A stretch of 64,000 nucleotides of DNA from Bacillus sp. ISL-45 (GTDB taxonomy: Bacteria; Bacillota; Bacilli; Bacillales; Cytobacillaceae): assembly GCF_018613195.1 (NCBI RefSeq), contig NZ_JAGGQQ010000008.1:248001-312000 (forward strand), written 5' to 3'. The notes beneath the pieces are model-generated. The model made no database searches and was not told the DNA's origin. It saw nothing but the letters and a program-made list of their open reading frames with translations. The position numbers were made by a program, and so were the translations under genes. Shown one piece after another: positions 45,985-56,803 of this stretch. Position 1 is the stretch's first letter, and the number at the start of each line of letters is the position of its first letter.

Positions 45985-46968
45985 ATGAATTACCGTGAAT
46001 TAGGAAATACCGGGATCAAGATCAGTGAAGTGAGCTTTGGGACATGGGCAATCGGCGGATCATGGGGAAAGACTAATGATGAAGAAGCATTAAGATCCCT
46101 GGAGTACGCGATTGACCAGGGTGTCAATTTCTTCGATACAGCCGATGTTTATGGTGATGGCCATAGTGAAGAGTTGTTAGCGAAGGCCACTAAAGGCAAG
46201 GAAGATCAGATTCATATCGCAACAAAGTTCTGCCGTCAGGGTGACATCTTTGACCCGAAAAACTACAGCTATGAAACAGTCAGGTCTTATTGTGAAGATA
46301 GTCTTCGCCGATTGAACAGGGAAGCAATTGATTTGTATCAAATCCATTGCCCGGCTACTGAGATTTTGAGGGATGGCAGCGTGTTTGAAGTTCTCGACCG
46401 TCTTCAAGCAGAAGGGAAAATCCGTCACTATGGAGTCAGTGTCGAAACGGTGGAAGAAGGGCAGATCAGCCTCGAGAACCCAAATGTCAAAAGCCTGCAG
46501 ATCATTTTTAATATGTTCCGCCAGAAGCAGCTGGAAACATTGATTCCTCAAGCCTATCAGAAAGGGGTAGGACTGCTGGTGAGACTGCCGCTTGCAAGCG
46601 GGCTGCTGACTGGTAAATTTACGGCAGGGCATGTATTTGAAGAGGATGACCACCGCCGCTTCAATGAAAATGGAGAGGCGTTTAATGTCGGAGAAACATT
46701 TGCCGGCCTTGGGTTCAAGAAGGGTGTTGAACTGGCCGACCAGCTGAAGTGGATTGCAGAAGGACGCCAATCAATGGCGAGCGCAGCACTGCGATGGATT
46801 CTCGACCAAAAAGAGATTACCTGCATCATTCCTGGCTTTAAAAACATTGATCAAGTAAAGGATAATCTCCAGACACTGGAAACAAAGCCATTCACAGAAG
46901 AAGAACTTCAGGCAATCCAGCTTTTTTATCAGGAGAATGTAAAGGGATTTATCAGAGGTCCTTACTGA
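45985..46968 (+). CDS. Aldo/keto reductase
   Basis: The 327-residue TIM-barrel protein has the AKR motifs FFDTADVYGDGHSEELLAK (catalytic Asp and Tyr), HIATKF with the catalytic Lys, and an IPGFKN cofactor segment. It would reduce an aldehyde or ketone sugar with NADPH. As the last gene of the xyl operon it may act on xylose, xylulose or sugar-derived aldehydes. It follows galM by 12 bases and is closed by a terminator. Confidence 0.88.
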   Translation: MNYRELGNTGIKISEVSFGTWAIGGSWGKTNDEEALRSLEYAIDQGVNFFDTADVYGDGHSEELLAKATKGKEDQIHIATKFCRQGDIFDPKNYSYETVRSYCEDSLRRLNREAIDLYQIHCPATEILRDGSVFEVLDRLQAEGKIRHYGVSVETVEEGQISLENPNVKSLQIIFNMFRQKQLETLIPQAYQKGVGLLVRLPLASGLLTGKFTAGHVFEEDDHRRFNENGEAFNVGETFAGLGFKKGVELADQLKWIAEGRQSMASAALRWILDQKEITCIIPGFKNIDQVKDNLQTLETKPFTEEELQAIQLFYQENVKGFIRGPY

Positions 46969-46982
46969 TCATTAAAGATTTG

Positions 46983-47013
46983 AAGCACAAATATAAAGTT
47001 TGTGCTTTCTTTT
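46983..47013 (+). terminator. Intrinsic terminator of the xyl operon
   Basis: AAGCACAAA and TTTGTGCTT form a nine-base stem, followed by TCTTTTGATTTT. Confidence 0.85.
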
Positions 47014-47179
47014 GATTTTGGGCGGTGGACGCTTAGTTAAACTGTTTTATAATGTTAGGAAGGGCTTAACCGAATAAGAATACTGATTAGTCTCTTTCCC
47101 TGAAGTTGGTACTGTTGGTGTACTGGAAAGGGATATATAAAGGAATTACATGCTAAGGGTTTTGGATGGAGGGGATTGG

Positions 47180-47803
47180 ATGAATACACTGGCAAACCGG
47201 GCTTATGCAGCTACGGAATGGATATCGAAATTTGCCTATATAAATATTCTATGGATTGGGTTCTCACTAGCGGGTGTCATTATTCTGGGGTTTTTCCCGG
47301 CGACGATTGCGATGTTCACAATCATTCGCAAATGGCTGAAAGGAGAAACAGAAATCCCGATTTTTCGGACCTTTTGGACAACCTGGAAGTCGGAGTTATT
47401 CCGCAGTAATGGATTGGGATTGCTCGTAGCTGCAGTCGTTGGGCTTATTGTTTTTAACCTGGTCTTCGTAGAAAGGTCAGTGATCGGTCTTGTAAGTGTC
47501 ATTCAGATCCCAATCTATCTGTTTATGTTTGCTGCCATCATGACTATACTCTATCTATTCCCGGTATATGTCCATTTTGAATTGAAGTGGTTCCAGATGA
47601 TTAAAAACTCATTCCTGATAATGCTGATCAGCCCGATTGAAAATATCGTGATGATCGCAGGCATCGTTTCAGTACTATTCGTCGTAAAATTCATCCCTGC
47701 ATTAGGCTTCTTCTTCGGCGGCAGTCTCATAGCAGCCATCATTATGTCCGCAGCCTATCTCGTTTTCGGCAAGATGGACAGGAAAAGAAGTCTAACTGAG
47801 TAA
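47180..47803 (+). CDS. DUF624 (YesL-like) membrane protein
   Basis: The 207-residue protein has five hydrophobic segments and the DUF624 layout (TEWISKFAYINILWIGFSL, then FFPATIAMFTIIRKW). These proteins are often encoded next to YesMN two-component systems and sugar ABC importers, as here, but their role is unknown. The start is ATG 47180 after GGAGGGGATTGG; the ATG at 47150 lies before this site. Confidence 0.8.
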   Translation: MNTLANRAYAATEWISKFAYINILWIGFSLAGVIILGFFPATIAMFTIIRKWLKGETEIPIFRTFWTTWKSELFRSNGLGLLVAAVVGLIVFNLVFVERSVIGLVSVIQIPIYLFMFAAIMTILYLFPVYVHFELKWFQMIKNSFLIMLISPIENIVMIAGIVSVLFVVKFIPALGFFFGGSLIAAIIMSAAYLVFGKMDRKRSLTE

Positions 47804-47813
47804 ATGAAAAGGG

Positions 47814-47842
47814 CCCAATGACACATTGGGTTCTCTTTTTTT
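47814..47842 (+). terminator. Intrinsic terminator of the DUF624 gene
   Basis: CCCAATG-ACA-CATTGGG is followed by TTCTCTTTTTTT. Confidence 0.8.
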
Positions 47843-47853
47843 AACCGCATAAA

Positions 47854-47895
47854 AAAAGACAGATTACAAAAGGATCCTTTTGTATCTGTCTTTTC
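47854..47895 (-). terminator. Intrinsic terminator of the ABC transporter operon
   Basis: AAAAGACAGAT and ATCTGTCTTTT, extended by ACAAAAGG and CCTTTTGT, form a long stem just beyond the last permease stop. Confidence 0.85.
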
Positions 47896-47900
47896 CCATA

Positions 47901-48794
47901 TCAACCCTTAACAGATCCAGCTGCCATCCCCTCAACAATCTTGTCACTCAAGAACAAGAAAGCCAGAAGGATTGGTACGATACTGATTACTAGAGTTGCT
48001 CCGATTGCTCCCCAATCTGTTAAATATTGTCCTACGAAGTTATTGATTCCAACCGTCAGTGTCTTCCAGTTATCTGAACTGATGAAGGTGTTAACAAACA
48101 CGAACTCATTCCAGTTATAGATCATATTGATGATGGCGGTTGTTGATAGAACAGGTACGGTCATCGGCAGGGTAATCTGGAAGAAAATCCTGTGGACAGA
48201 GCATCCATCCATGACCGCAGCTTCTTCAATCTCCCGCGGGAAGGTTCGATAAAAACCTAATAGAATCATAATCGTCAAAGGCAGGTTGAATGCCGTATAT
48301 GATAAGACGATCGATACAGGGCTATCAATTAGATTTGCACTGTTATACATATTAAACAAAGGTATTATGGTTGAATGCAATGGAATCATATAAGCGACTA
48401 AGAATAAGCCAAGAACTAGGCCGCTAAGTTTCCAGGTCATACGTGTAACAGCAAATGTCACGAAACTGGCCAGGATGATCGTAAGGGCAACGGATAAAAC
48501 GGTGATCCATACACTGTTGAAGAAATAGACTCCGATATTGCCTGACGTCCAGGCCTTTGTATAGTTGCCCCATTGCGGGTCTTGCGGCAACGAGAATGGT
48601 GACATCCCGAATACTTCCTGATTGGTTTTTAATGAAAAGAACAACAGCCATACTAATGGGTAAATTTGAATGACAGCAAATAACCCTAATATTAGATAAA
48701 GAAATCCAAATCCGATTTTGTTCAAGTAAGATTTCTTTGTTTTTTGGGGTGCGGAAAGGGTCGTTGCTGCTGGTTGTGTGCTAACCTCACTCAT
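47901..48794 (-). CDS. Sugar ABC transporter permease (MalG type)
   Basis: The 297-residue protein has six membrane helices and the EAA loop REIEEAAVMDGCSVHRIFF, where the ATPase docks. It is the second permease of a CUT1-type importer. The neighbouring GH10 and GH43 genes and the YesMN-like regulator point to xylo-oligosaccharides, as in Geobacillus XynEFG. No ATPase gene is present, so a shared MsmX-type ATPase encoded elsewhere is expected. Confidence 0.9.
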   Translation of the reverse strand: MSEVSTQPAATTLSAPQKTKKSYLNKIGFGFLYLILGLFAVIQIYPLVWLLFFSLKTNQEVFGMSPFSLPQDPQWGNYTKAWTSGNIGVYFFNSVWITVLSVALTIILASFVTFAVTRMTWKLSGLVLGLFLVAYMIPLHSTIIPLFNMYNSANLIDSPVSIVLSYTAFNLPLTIMILLGFYRTFPREIEEAAVMDGCSVHRIFFQITLPMTVPVLSTTAIINMIYNWNEFVFVNTFISSDNWKTLTVGINNFVGQYLTDWGAIGATLVISIVPILLAFLFLSDKIVEGMAAGSVKG

Positions 48795-48808
48795 TATGTT
48801 TCACTCCC

Positions 48809-49687
48809 TTAAAATTGAACATCGTCTTTAGATTTCGTTAGTTTCGAAATTAACCAGGTCATGAAGAGTGCGATCACTAATAGTCCAAAACCGATGGCAC
48901 TGCCATAACCGAAATTATTCAATTTAAATGCTTCTTTGTACATATAGGAAGCCATTACTTCACTGGCTCCGTTAGGCCCTCCGCCGGTCATAACATAAAT
49001 CAAGTCAAAATATTTCAGTGAACCCACTACTGCGAGCATGATTGTCACCTTGAAAATTCCGGATATCAGGGGGAGTTTTATTTTATAAGCAATCTGTAGT
49101 GAGCTGGCTCCATCAATTTTCGCCGCTTCAATGATTTCATCGGGCACATTCTTTAGTGCAGCATAATAAATAAGAATGTAAAATCCTGCATACTGCCAGA
49201 TAACCGGGATGAAAATCGCATATAGTGCGATGTCAGGGTCTGCCAGCCAAATTGGTGTATTTTCCACACCAAACATTTCAAGTAATGTATTCGCCATACC
49301 GTTGGTTGGATCGAAAATCTTCATCCAGAGCTGGGCGATGGCAACAGAGGATAAGAGCATTGGGATTAAATAAATCTTCCTTAATAAATCCGAACCTTTG
49401 ATTTTACTGGCTAAAACCAGGGAAATGGCCAGATACAGCAGCAAGCTCGCTGTAGAGAAAATAGCTAAAAGAAAAGAGTGATAGGTACTTGTCCAGAACA
49501 TTTTATCCTGAACGAGGGTGATATAGTTATCCAACCCAATAAATGTCATCTCACCGATTCCATCCCAGTCCATGAAACCGTAATAGCCTGATAATACAAT
49601 GGGAATATAGATTAGGGTGAGTATGAGAAGCAGTGCTGGAAGCGTATAAAGGGCAATTACGTATTTATTCGACATAACATTTTTCAT
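48809..49687 (-). CDS. Sugar ABC transporter permease (MalF type)
   Basis: The 292-residue protein has six membrane helices and the EAA loop DEIIEAAKIDGASSLQIAY. It pairs with the downstream permease 14 bases away. I start it at ATG 49687 (MKNVMSNKYVIALYTLPALL); a longer frame from 49765 adds a charged segment without a ribosome binding site. It forms the membrane channel for the probable xylo-oligosaccharide importer. Confidence 0.88.
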   Translation of the reverse strand: MKNVMSNKYVIALYTLPALLLILTLIYIPIVLSGYYGFMDWDGIGEMTFIGLDNYITLVQDKMFWTSTYHSFLLAIFSTASLLLYLAISLVLASKIKGSDLLRKIYLIPMLLSSVAIAQLWMKIFDPTNGMANTLLEMFGVENTPIWLADPDIALYAIFIPVIWQYAGFYILIYYAALKNVPDEIIEAAKIDGASSLQIAYKIKLPLISGIFKVTIMLAVVGSLKYFDLIYVMTGGGPNGASEVMASYMYKEAFKLNNFGYGSAIGFGLLVIALFMTWLISKLTKSKDDVQF

Positions 49688-49897
49688 GTTGGTGAGCCGC
49701 CTTCCTTTCCTATAAGGCTCTTTTCGTAAACTTGTTGCTTTTTCAACGAAAGTAAAAACCGGCACCAGGGTTATTACGAGTTTTAAGTGAAATTTAGTTC
49801 AGAGTTCTCTTCGAAAAGAGCCCCGATACCCCTATAGATGCGGATCATATTACTTGTTCGAAATGCAACAATCAATGCGAGAACAGCCTTCTATAAA

Positions 49898-49932
49898 GAA
49901 GAGGGCATATTCATCAGCAATATGCCCTCTTT
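49898..49932 (-). terminator. Hairpin between binding-protein and permease genes
   Basis: AAGAGGGCATATT and AATATGCCCTCTT form a perfect 13-base stem. Partial termination here would give more binding protein than permease, as is common in such operons. Confidence 0.8.
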
Positions 49933-49943
49933 CTAAGCAAGTA

Positions 49944-51251
49944 TTATTTCTCAGCAGCAAGTGCTTCTTCTTGCGTTTTTGCAAACTTTTCTGGGGTTGT
50001 TTGTCCGCCGAATAATGCTTGGATCTGGTTCAAGTGAACATCTGCTACGCTGGCAGACATCTGAACATCTGCATATAGAGTCAGGTTCGTTGCGTTTCCT
50101 AAGTCATTCAGGATGTCAATGTACATTGGGTGAAGCTCGCCATTGGATGTATCAACGACTGTAGCAGGAATGACTCCAGCATCAACAACGGAACGCTTGC
50201 CCCATTCTTCTACCAGGTAGGAGACAAATTCTTTCGCTTCGTCTTTAACCTTTGATTGTTCTGATACGAACAGACCAACACCAGGTCCCCCTACATAGCT
50301 GTCAATATCGCCTTTTCCGCCTTCATAGGTAGGGAACTTGAAGTAACCAACTTTGTCCTTGAATTCCTGGGAAACATCAGGAGTTGTTGTATAGTTTGGA
50401 AGCTCCCATGTTGCCATCATGTACATAGCAGCTTGTTCATTCATAAAGTAACCTTTTGCTTCATCGTTGGAAAGACCGTTGTAGCCTTTGACGAATGCAT
50501 TCATCTTAACAAGCTTTTCAATTTCTTCAGCTGCCTGGACAAGAGCTGGATCTTCAAAGCTTCCAGAGCGGTTGATTGCATTGTTCAATGCTTCAGGTCC
50601 GCCAATGCGGTCAGCAAGGTACATATACCACATGGATCCAGTCCAGCGGTCTTTGTTTCCTAGAGTGATTGGAGTAACCTTGTTATCAGCAAGTGTTTTA
50701 ACGACATTCAGGAACTCATCATATGTCTTTGGAGCTTCTAAATTATATTTCTCAAAAATTTCTTTATTGTAATATACCGGGGTGATGTTCAATTCAAGAG
50801 GTACAGCATATGGCTTTTCGTCAACTGAGAAAGCATCAAGCGTACCAGCAACGAAATTGTCTTCCTTAGCAATGTCATCTAATGGAGCAAACATCTTTCC
50901 ATCAACGAAAGGCTTCATATATCCTGCGGCCCAGGTGATCCCAACATCCGGCAGTTCATTTGAAGCAGATAATACTTTGATTTTTTCCTTGTACTGCTCA
51001 TTGCCTAGAATTTCGGTCTGGATGTCTACATCTGGATGGTCCTTTTCATATGCATTGATAATGTCATCCACAATAGTGTATTGTGCATTTGAACTTCCTT
51101 CTGGCCATAGATGCATCATTTTCACGACAGTTTTATCTCCGCTGGACGCCTTTTCATCGCCCGAGGAACCAGTAGAGGAAGAACAGCCTCCCAAAATCAG
51201 TCCGCCTGCCAATGCAAAGGTCATTACAGAGGAAAACGCTTTCTTTTTCAT
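49944..51251 (-). CDS. Sugar-binding lipoprotein of the ABC importer
   Basis: The 435-residue protein has a lipoprotein signal (FALAGGLILGGCSSS, lipobox LGGC) and the fold of family 1 solute-binding proteins (LWPEGSSNAQYTIVDDIINA, later GYFMNEQAAMYMMATWELPN). It would capture xylo-oligosaccharides made by the secreted GH10 xylanase. ATG 51251 is the main start; a TTG codon precedes it directly. A weak XylR-like half-site (ATAGACAAAC, about 51276-51285) lies upstream. Confidence 0.9.
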   Translation of the reverse strand: MKKKAFSSVMTFALAGGLILGGCSSSTGSSGDEKASSGDKTVVKMMHLWPEGSSNAQYTIVDDIINAYEKDHPDVDIQTEILGNEQYKEKIKVLSASNELPDVGITWAAGYMKPFVDGKMFAPLDDIAKEDNFVAGTLDAFSVDEKPYAVPLELNITPVYYNKEIFEKYNLEAPKTYDEFLNVVKTLADNKVTPITLGNKDRWTGSMWYMYLADRIGGPEALNNAINRSGSFEDPALVQAAEEIEKLVKMNAFVKGYNGLSNDEAKGYFMNEQAAMYMMATWELPNYTTTPDVSQEFKDKVGYFKFPTYEGGKGDIDSYVGGPGVGLFVSEQSKVKDEAKEFVSYLVEEWGKRSVVDAGVIPATVVDTSNGELHPMYIDILNDLGNATNLTLYADVQMSASVADVHLNQIQALFGGQTTPEKFAKTQEEALAAEK

Positions 51252-51360
51252 CAATCCAAAACCCCCTCAATTGTTTGTTTGTCTATGCCTTACAGTTAAA
51301 GTCTAACACCAGGGGGGAGACCAAAAAAGGCAACTATGATTAGGAAAAATACTACTATTT

Positions 51361-52146
51361 TTAGAAAGCCCTTTCATTTCCTGTTTTTCGATAAGCACTC
51401 GGTGTCATACCCTCTATTTCTTTGAAAATCTTAATGAAGTATTTTGCGGTTTTATAGCCGACTTCCTCTGCTATTTCATTAATCGGAAGGGTAGTCGAAA
51501 GGACTAATTCCTTTGCGCGCTGAATCCTTCTTCTGGTCACATATTCACTGAAATTAAGGTCGACTTGCTCCTTGAACAATACGCTAAAATAACTGGGGTT
51601 CAAATGGACATGGGCTGCAACATCTTTCAATGTGAATTCTTCCTTTAGATTGCGGTCAATATAAATGATCGCCTTGCGGATTGTATCTTTGGTTGAATTC
51701 ATCTTGTTGCTGGCATCGACTATTTTCTCGTCGACCACTTTTTCGATCAATCCGGCCCTTTCTTGTTTCTCCATGACCTTCACAGCATCTTCGACAGCTT
51801 CGATCAGCTTCTTTTTCCCAATTGGTTTCAAGAGATAATTGATGACACCGAGCTTTAATGCTTGCTGTGCGTACTCAAATTCGGAATAGGCGGATATGAC
51901 AATTACTACTGGCCGCATTCCTTTTTCCTTCAGTGTCTTTAATAACTGGAGACCTGTCATTTCCGGCATCCGGATATCAGATAGTAAAATATGAATCTTC
52001 ATTTCCTTGGCAATGCGCAGGACATCCTCACCGCTTTCGGCAGTGAGGATGGCGTATTCACCGTTGTTCCAGCTTTCTAGTGTTCTTTGCAAGCCTTGTC
52101 TCGTTCTGGGTTCATCATCCACAATCAAAATATTTTTAGACAACAT
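51361..52146 (-). CDS. YesN-type response regulator (receiver plus AraC HTH)
   Basis: The 261-residue protein has an N-terminal receiver domain (ILIVDDEPRTRQGL, phosphoacceptor Asp in LLSDIRMPEM, Lys in YLLKPIGKKK) and a C-terminal AraC-type double helix-turn-helix (DVAAHVHLNPSYFSVLFKE). It probably activates the sugar importer genes located just downstream on the same strand, like Geobacillus XynD. ATG 52146 follows AAGGAGGCG and overlaps the kinase gene by 11 bases. Confidence 0.92.
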   Translation of the reverse strand: MLSKNILIVDDEPRTRQGLQRTLESWNNGEYAILTAESGEDVLRIAKEMKIHILLSDIRMPEMTGLQLLKTLKEKGMRPVVIVISAYSEFEYAQQALKLGVINYLLKPIGKKKLIEAVEDAVKVMEKQERAGLIEKVVDEKIVDASNKMNSTKDTIRKAIIYIDRNLKEEFTLKDVAAHVHLNPSYFSVLFKEQVDLNFSEYVTRRRIQRAKELVLSTTLPINEIAEEVGYKTAKYFIKIFKEIEGMTPSAYRKTGNERAF

Positions 52147-53890
52147 TCTTTTCGCCTCCTTCAATCGGTAGTTCGAACGTAATCCGAGTTCCCTGGTCTA
52201 ACTCACTCTCGATCAAAAGGTCTGAGTGTGAAATGCCCTGGTAATATAGTTTTAAGCGCTTATAGACATTTGAAATGGCCATCCCTTTTCCGTTCGCAGA
52301 GGAGGTACCGCCATCTTCAATGTTCTGGATAATCTGTGACAGCCGCTCTGCGTCCATCCCGGATCCATCATCTTTTACGATGATACGAATCCGATTTTGG
52401 TTTTCAACTTTGACGGGTTCTACGGTTACGGAAATCTGGCAGTTTCCTGTTTTATTTCCAGCTCCATGGAGGGCTGCGTTTTCCACCAGAGGCTGTATGA
52501 TTAGTTTTGGAATCCTCACATGCTCATATTTTTCCAGGACTGAGACATGCCATTTCAGCCTGTTGCCAAAACGCATTTTCATGATTTCCATATAGTCGCT
52601 GATGTGCTTGATTTCATCCTTTAGGTACACCCAATCATCATCGGTTTCTTTTGTAATGGTATAACGGAATAAATCAGACATGGCCACTACCAGTTCAGCA
52701 AGCTCTTCCTCATCTTTTTCATCCAGTGACCAATGAAGCGCATCTAGCGTGTTGAATAGGAAATGAGGATTGATTTGCGCCTGAAGCGCTTTCAATTCAC
52801 TTTGGCTTCTTAAGATCTCCTTCTGATAAACAATCTGCATCAAATGGTTCGTTTCTTTTACCAGTTGGTTATAGGTACTGTTTAATTCATTGATTTCATT
52901 TACGGAATACACTTCCGGATTCAGTGTTAATGAACCATCACCGGCTCGCTGCATGGTTTTTGTCAATCTCAATATCGGGCTTGTAATCAAGGTAGATAGA
53001 AAGAAAGAACTGATGGAGAAAATGATGAGGCCGACCACTCCAGACAAAATGATGCCGTTCCTGATCCAGGACATGCCCTCAGTCAGCTCACTGACAGGTG
53101 TTAAAATGAAGACAGTCCACCCTGTAAGGCTTGATGTTTGCTGTGTTACAATATAGTCCCGCTCATTAAGCTGTACGGCGTTTTCTTCACTTTCAATGAT
53201 GCTATTGATATCTCCGGTATAATTTTGGATGATCGGATTTTGATATTGATCCAAAAGAATCGAATATTGGTCGTTTTCATATTTTTCATTCGCAAAATGA
53301 AAATGATTACGGTTAATACTGATTAAGAGATAACCGCCATTTCTATATTGTCTTTCCATTAAATTAACTCTCCGGATGGCCAGGAAGTAGTTTTTATCAT
53401 TTGGATCTTCACCAATCCAAACGATCCGTCCTCTTGCTTGATATGCTTCATCAATCCACTTATTGCCGATTCGGTTTATTAATTCATCCTCATCAAGGGG
53501 GAGGATCCGCTGCTTTTTATCAGAAAAGAGCTGAAAGGAAAAAATCCCATCCGTATTCCCGATAATCCGGTTGATATGCCCCATTAATTGCTGCCTGTCG
53601 CTAAAAGATACTTGTTTTTCGTCATGGACATCCGTTAAGATTCTTTGAACTCCTTCATCTGTTATGACAAGCTTTGAATTCATATTGATCTGCTCGTAAA
53701 GAGATTCGATTCGTCCATTGGCTTCAATCGCTACTTGCTGTATTTGCTTTTCGGCGTTGTTCTGCAGCAGTGCCGAAACTTGTCCTAATGTTAGAAGACT
53801 GACGATCAATAATACAATGACCATGACAATCAAAAAGATAAATAGAATCTGGTTGCGTAATGTGTTCCACTTTTTTAGTTGTTTCAGCAC
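52136..53890 (-). CDS. YesM-type sensor histidine kinase
   Basis: The 584-residue membrane kinase has two membrane helices (about 15-37 and 277-300) flanking an extracellular Cache-like sensor, then HAMP, a His_kinase domain (QAQINPHFLFNTLDALHW, phosphorylated His) and an ATPase domain (IQPLVENAALHGAG, DDGSGMD, GKGMAISNVYKRL). With the response regulator it should sense extracellular xylo-oligosaccharides directly or through the binding protein. GTG 53890 is the start, after AAAGGCG. Confidence 0.92.
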   Translation of the reverse strand: MLKQLKKWNTLRNQILFIFLIVMVIVLLIVSLLTLGQVSALLQNNAEKQIQQVAIEANGRIESLYEQINMNSKLVITDEGVQRILTDVHDEKQVSFSDRQQLMGHINRIIGNTDGIFSFQLFSDKKQRILPLDEDELINRIGNKWIDEAYQARGRIVWIGEDPNDKNYFLAIRRVNLMERQYRNGGYLLISINRNHFHFANEKYENDQYSILLDQYQNPIIQNYTGDINSIIESEENAVQLNERDYIVTQQTSSLTGWTVFILTPVSELTEGMSWIRNGIILSGVVGLIIFSISSFFLSTLITSPILRLTKTMQRAGDGSLTLNPEVYSVNEINELNSTYNQLVKETNHLMQIVYQKEILRSQSELKALQAQINPHFLFNTLDALHWSLDEKDEEELAELVVAMSDLFRYTITKETDDDWVYLKDEIKHISDYMEIMKMRFGNRLKWHVSVLEKYEHVRIPKLIIQPLVENAALHGAGNKTGNCQISVTVEPVKVENQNRIRIIVKDDGSGMDAERLSQIIQNIEDGGTSSANGKGMAISNVYKRLKLYYQGISHSDLLIESELDQGTRITFELPIEGGEKNVV

Positions 53891-54058
53891 GGGCGGTTCG
53901 CCTTTCTTTTCTATGAGTATTTGTACTTACTATTATATCTCCTTTCTTAATAGCTGTTGATATGTCTATTTCAGGTAAAATGTACAAAAATTCAGGATGC
54001 AAATGGCTTATGTTCCATCTAGTCATATTTTATCATTTTTAGAGAAAACTTTAAATTA

Positions 54059-55406
<1,348 letters not shown>

Positions 55407-55449
55407 AAATTTAGATTAATAGTTGCATTTTATGATGTCCTTGGGAATT

Positions 55450-55490
55450 CCTGCATCCACTTTGTTGTTTATAACAACAAAGTGGATGCA
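55450..55490 (+). other. Perfect hairpin between xynA and the deacetylase gene
   Basis: CTGCATCCACTTTGTTGTT pairs with AACAACAAAGTGGATGCAG across a very short loop. No T-run follows, so it may protect the xylanase mRNA 3' end or act as a processing site rather than a terminator. Confidence 0.6.
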
Positions 55491-55510
55491 GCTAAAAATA
55501 GGAGGGAACG

Positions 55511-56278
55511 GTGCGGATGAAAAAATTTAAAGGACTGTTTATGGCTTTGATCCTATTACTAATTGCGAGTACTCAATACCAGCTGCCAGCCAGCGCTACA
55601 CAAACTGAACAGGTTGAAATTCCTGTCCTGCTTTATCATGTCGTGAAACCTGATCCAGACCCGAATAATCCCTATCAATTCAGTCTAGAAGAATTCGAAA
55701 AACATATGGCTTATCTTCATGAAAATGGCTACCGCACTTTAACAATGAAGCAATATTTTAACATCCTTGATAAGAAAGCGGCCATGCCAAAGAAGCCAAT
55801 CCTCCTGACATTTGACGATAATTCAAATGATTTTTATCCGTATGTCTATCCATTACTGCAGAAATATGGGATGAAGGCGACTCAATTCACGGTGTCCAAT
55901 TGGGTGAATGGAAGCTGGAATATGACTTCAGATGAACTTCTAACCGTAATGGAGAACGGGATAGATATCCAAAATCATTCAGTAACACACCCAGCTCTTG
56001 CCGATCTAACCAGGGAGCAGCAATACACAGAAATCAATGAAGCAACAAAAGCCCTTAAAGAGTTAACAGGAAGAACAACGAATACCTTCGCCTATCCATA
56101 TGGAAGCTATAATGCCGATACAACCTCCGTTTTAGAGGAATTAGGGTTTAAAGGCGCATTCAAAGTGGGCGGCGGAATCAGCACAGATCAAAGTGACCGA
56201 TATGAACTGCCTCGGATTATGATCCTGCAAGAACATACTTTAGAGGACTTTGTCAGAATGGTAGAGACGGGGTATTAG
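55511..56278 (+). CDS. Secreted CE4 polysaccharide deacetylase
   Basis: The 253-255-residue protein has a signal peptide (GLFMALILLLIASTQYQLPASA) and a NodB domain: LLTFDDNSND (metal Asp), HSVTHP (H-x3-H metal ligands) and YPYGSYN. The usual TFDDG reads TFDDN here, which is unusual. GTG 55511 is optimally spaced from AGGAGG (55500-55505); ATG 55517 is also possible. It may deacetylate PNAG (the PgaC/PgaD genes are nearby), peptidoglycan or acetylated xylan; its position just behind xynA fits the last idea but does not prove it. Confidence 0.82.
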   Translation: MRMKKFKGLFMALILLLIASTQYQLPASATQTEQVEIPVLLYHVVKPDPDPNNPYQFSLEEFEKHMAYLHENGYRTLTMKQYFNILDKKAAMPKKPILLTFDDNSNDFYPYVYPLLQKYGMKATQFTVSNWVNGSWNMTSDELLTVMENGIDIQNHSVTHPALADLTREQQYTEINEATKALKELTGRTTNTFAYPYGSYNADTTSVLEELGFKGAFKVGGGISTDQSDRYELPRIMILQEHTLEDFVRMVETGY

Positions 56279-56301
56279 CAGCAAATGAGAATTATAGAGT
56301 T

Positions 56302-56341
56302 AAAGGTCGGACATAGGTGTTATCCTGTGGCCGGCTTTTTA
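56302..56341 (+). terminator. Terminator after the deacetylase gene
   Basis: AAAGGTCGGACATAGG and CCTGTGGCCGGCTTTTT form an imperfect stem with G-U pairs and a T-run. Confidence 0.55.
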
Positions 56342-56431
56342 TGTTTGAATCATTAGACATGGATGAAGAAAATACGAAGCTAAGTTGAGGGAGCTCGCAT
56401 TGAAAAGGCTTCAGGAGGTTTGATTAATAAT

Positions 56432-56460
56432 GAAAAAGTACCTGGCATCAGTCAGGTACT
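56432..56460 (-). terminator. Terminator of the small membrane-protein gene
   Basis: On the minus strand AGTACCTG and CAGGTACT form an eight-base stem with an eight-base loop, followed by TTTTTCA. Confidence 0.7.
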
Positions 56461-56472
56461 CAATAAATGTAT

Positions 56473-56613
56473 TTACATTTGGTTAGCAGCTATGGTAACG
56501 ATAGCGCTTAACAAAACGGAAAGAAGGATTAAAGCACCATACATGATAGTCTGTTTCCTTCTTTTCTTTTTTTGCTTGGCTTCAGGCGTAAGCCATTGAT
56601 ATTCTGTTGACAT
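56473..56613 (-). CDS. Small single-pass membrane protein (46 residues)
   Basis: From ATG 56613, after GGAGATCATTTG, the peptide has a lysine/arginine-rich cytoplasmic half (AKQKKKRRKQ) and one C-terminal membrane helix (about residues 25-43). It has its own terminator. Function unknown; it could be an envelope or stress peptide. Longer in-frame starts lack a ribosome binding site. Confidence 0.7.
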   Translation of the reverse strand: MSTEYQWLTPEAKQKKKRRKQTIMYGALILLSVLLSAIVTIAANQM

Positions 56614-56803
56614 CAAATGATCTCCTTTATCTATTTTGATGGCAGCTGGCAGGCTTTGTCTGTGACAGAGGCCCCTATAGCTTTGCGTCATTACTTTTCA
56701 GTAATTTTGCTCTTTTTTATTATATAAATTTTTTGAATAATAGTACTATAGGTAATAGATACCCTTTTATTTACAGAAAATGGCACCCTTTTAGCTTTGT
56801 GTG

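Noticed and set aside
56431-56487. 18-codon frame MKKYLASVRYS after AGGAGG
   Set aside because: It coincides with the minus-strand terminator hairpin, which explains the sequence better.
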